From the NCBI GenBank assembly GCA_030625905.1, contig DAOUQA010000148.1:1-5418 (forward strand): 5,418 bases of DNA, given 5' to 3'. The notes beneath the pieces are model-generated. The model made no database searches. It had not been told where the DNA came from and worked only from the letters and a program-made list of their open reading frames with translations. Made by a program: the position numbers and the translations under genes. Positions 4,977-5,418 of the stretch are shown piece by piece. Within the stretch, counting starts at the first letter, position 1. Each line of letters begins with the position of its first letter. Source of the DNA: Kiritimatiellales bacterium (GTDB lineage Bacteria > Verrucomicrobiota > Kiritimatiellia > Kiritimatiellales > Pontiellaceae).

Positions 4977-5418
4977 ATGTCATCAGGCTCCGTAAAAATA
5001 TTTATCAGCAGTGTTCAAAGGGAGATGCAGGAGGAGCGATATGCCATTCGCGATTTTGTGCAGGACAATGCCCTATTGAAACAGTTCTTTACCGTGTTCC
5101 TGTTTGAGGATCTCCCTGCCGTGGATCAGCGTCCCGATGCGCTGTATTTGGATGAGGTGGAAAAGAGTCCCGTCTATGTTGGGCTCTTCGGTAATGAATA
5201 TGGATGGGAGGATGAAGACGGCCTTTCCCCGACCGAAAAGGAGTTTCGGCATGCATCGGAATTAAAGACGCGGCGATTGGTTTTTATCAAGGGCAGTGAT
5301 GACGGCCAGCGTACGCCCAAAATGAAGGCTCTGATCGGTCAGGCGGAAGGTGAGCTGGTTCGTAAACGTTTTCTTGATACGGAGGAACTGCTGCGGCTTC
5401 TCTATGGAAGCCTCATTC
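4977..5418 (+). CDS. DUF4062-domain protein, N-terminal part (runs off window)
   Basis: The frame is open from ATG 4977 to the window edge (147 residues). GGAGAGG (4961-4967) is a good ribosome binding site nine bases before the start. The sequence has the layout of DUF4062: a first strand KIFISSVQREMQEER (7-21), FLFEDLPA (41-48), YLDEVEKSPVYVGLFGNEYG (57-76) and the LSPTEKEF helix start (83-90), followed by RRLVFIKG (99-106). From memory of the family, this domain stands at the N-terminus of larger proteins, often followed by a Schlafen-like AlbA_2 domain, NTPase modules or repeat regions. Its fold is thought to resemble TIR or nucleoside-deoxyribosyltransferase domains. The C-terminal partner, which would decide the function, is outside the window. 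The location after a tRNA terminator and an AT-richer spacer fits acquired DNA. A role in defence or signalling is inference only. Confidence 0.8.
   Translation, partial: MSSGSVKIFISSVQREMQEERYAIRDFVQDNALLKQFFTVFLFEDLPAVDQRPDALYLDEVEKSPVYVGLFGNEYGWEDEDGLSPTEKEFRHASELKTRRLVFIKGSDDGQRTPKMKALIGQAEGELVRKRFLDTEELLRLLYGSLI

Noticed and set aside
4969..4995. Alternative start ATG at 4969 before the DUF4062 gene
   Set aside because: That frame stops after eight codons and begins only one base after GGAGAGG. The ATG at 4977 has correct spacing and the conserved protein start.

Overview
The window reads as chromosomal DNA of a Gram-negative bacterium. It carries an LPS-export permease, so an outer membrane is implied, together with the widely conserved dnaX-ybaB-recR cluster. 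The codon use, the dispersed palindromes between genes and the word-like A/C-rich spacers would fit a member of the PVC group (for example Kiritimatiellota), but this is an impression from reading and not a search result.

Layout. Positions 2-1105 hold the 3' part of an LptF/LptG-family permease whose start lies before the window. Positions 1106-1431 are non-coding: a palindromic repeat (1122-1223), then an unexplained stretch with a terminator-like hairpin (1313-1341). Next come dnaX (1432-3066, DNA polymerase III tau/gamma clamp-loader subunit), ybaB (3128-3448, nucleoid-associated protein) and recR (3574-4176, recombination mediator), all on the + strand. The two short spacers around ybaB are built from repeated short words, and the second forms a 15-bp perfect inverted repeat. 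Positions 4177-4571 are non-coding and heavily palindromic: a nested inverted-repeat element (4184-4391) related to the one before dnaX, a cluster of hairpins (4411-4498) and a likely promoter for the following tRNA. A complete tRNA-Asn(GTT) with encoded CCA (4572-4646) is followed by a strong intrinsic terminator (4652-4687). After that the sequence looks different: an AT-richer stretch with a small ORF split by one in-frame TGA (4751-4936), then the start of a DUF4062-type protein (4977 to the window edge).

How the parts work together. DnaX loads the sliding clamp and couples the replisome, RecR acts with RecO/RecF in gap repair, and YbaB binds DNA; their co-location is a well-known replication/repair cluster. 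The most notable signal inside known genes is in dnaX: two A-tracts (A9 and A10), both placed just after the clamp-loader core and both followed within a few codons by a stop in the -1 frame. This is the arrangement expected if a short gamma form is made by ribosomal or polymerase slippage. The most notable non-coding signal is the pair of related palindromic elements, which share a hairpin with identical loop and bulge but compensating stem changes. The DUF4062 gene downstream of the tRNA may be the edge of an acquired, possibly defence-related, segment, but the window ends before this can be tested.
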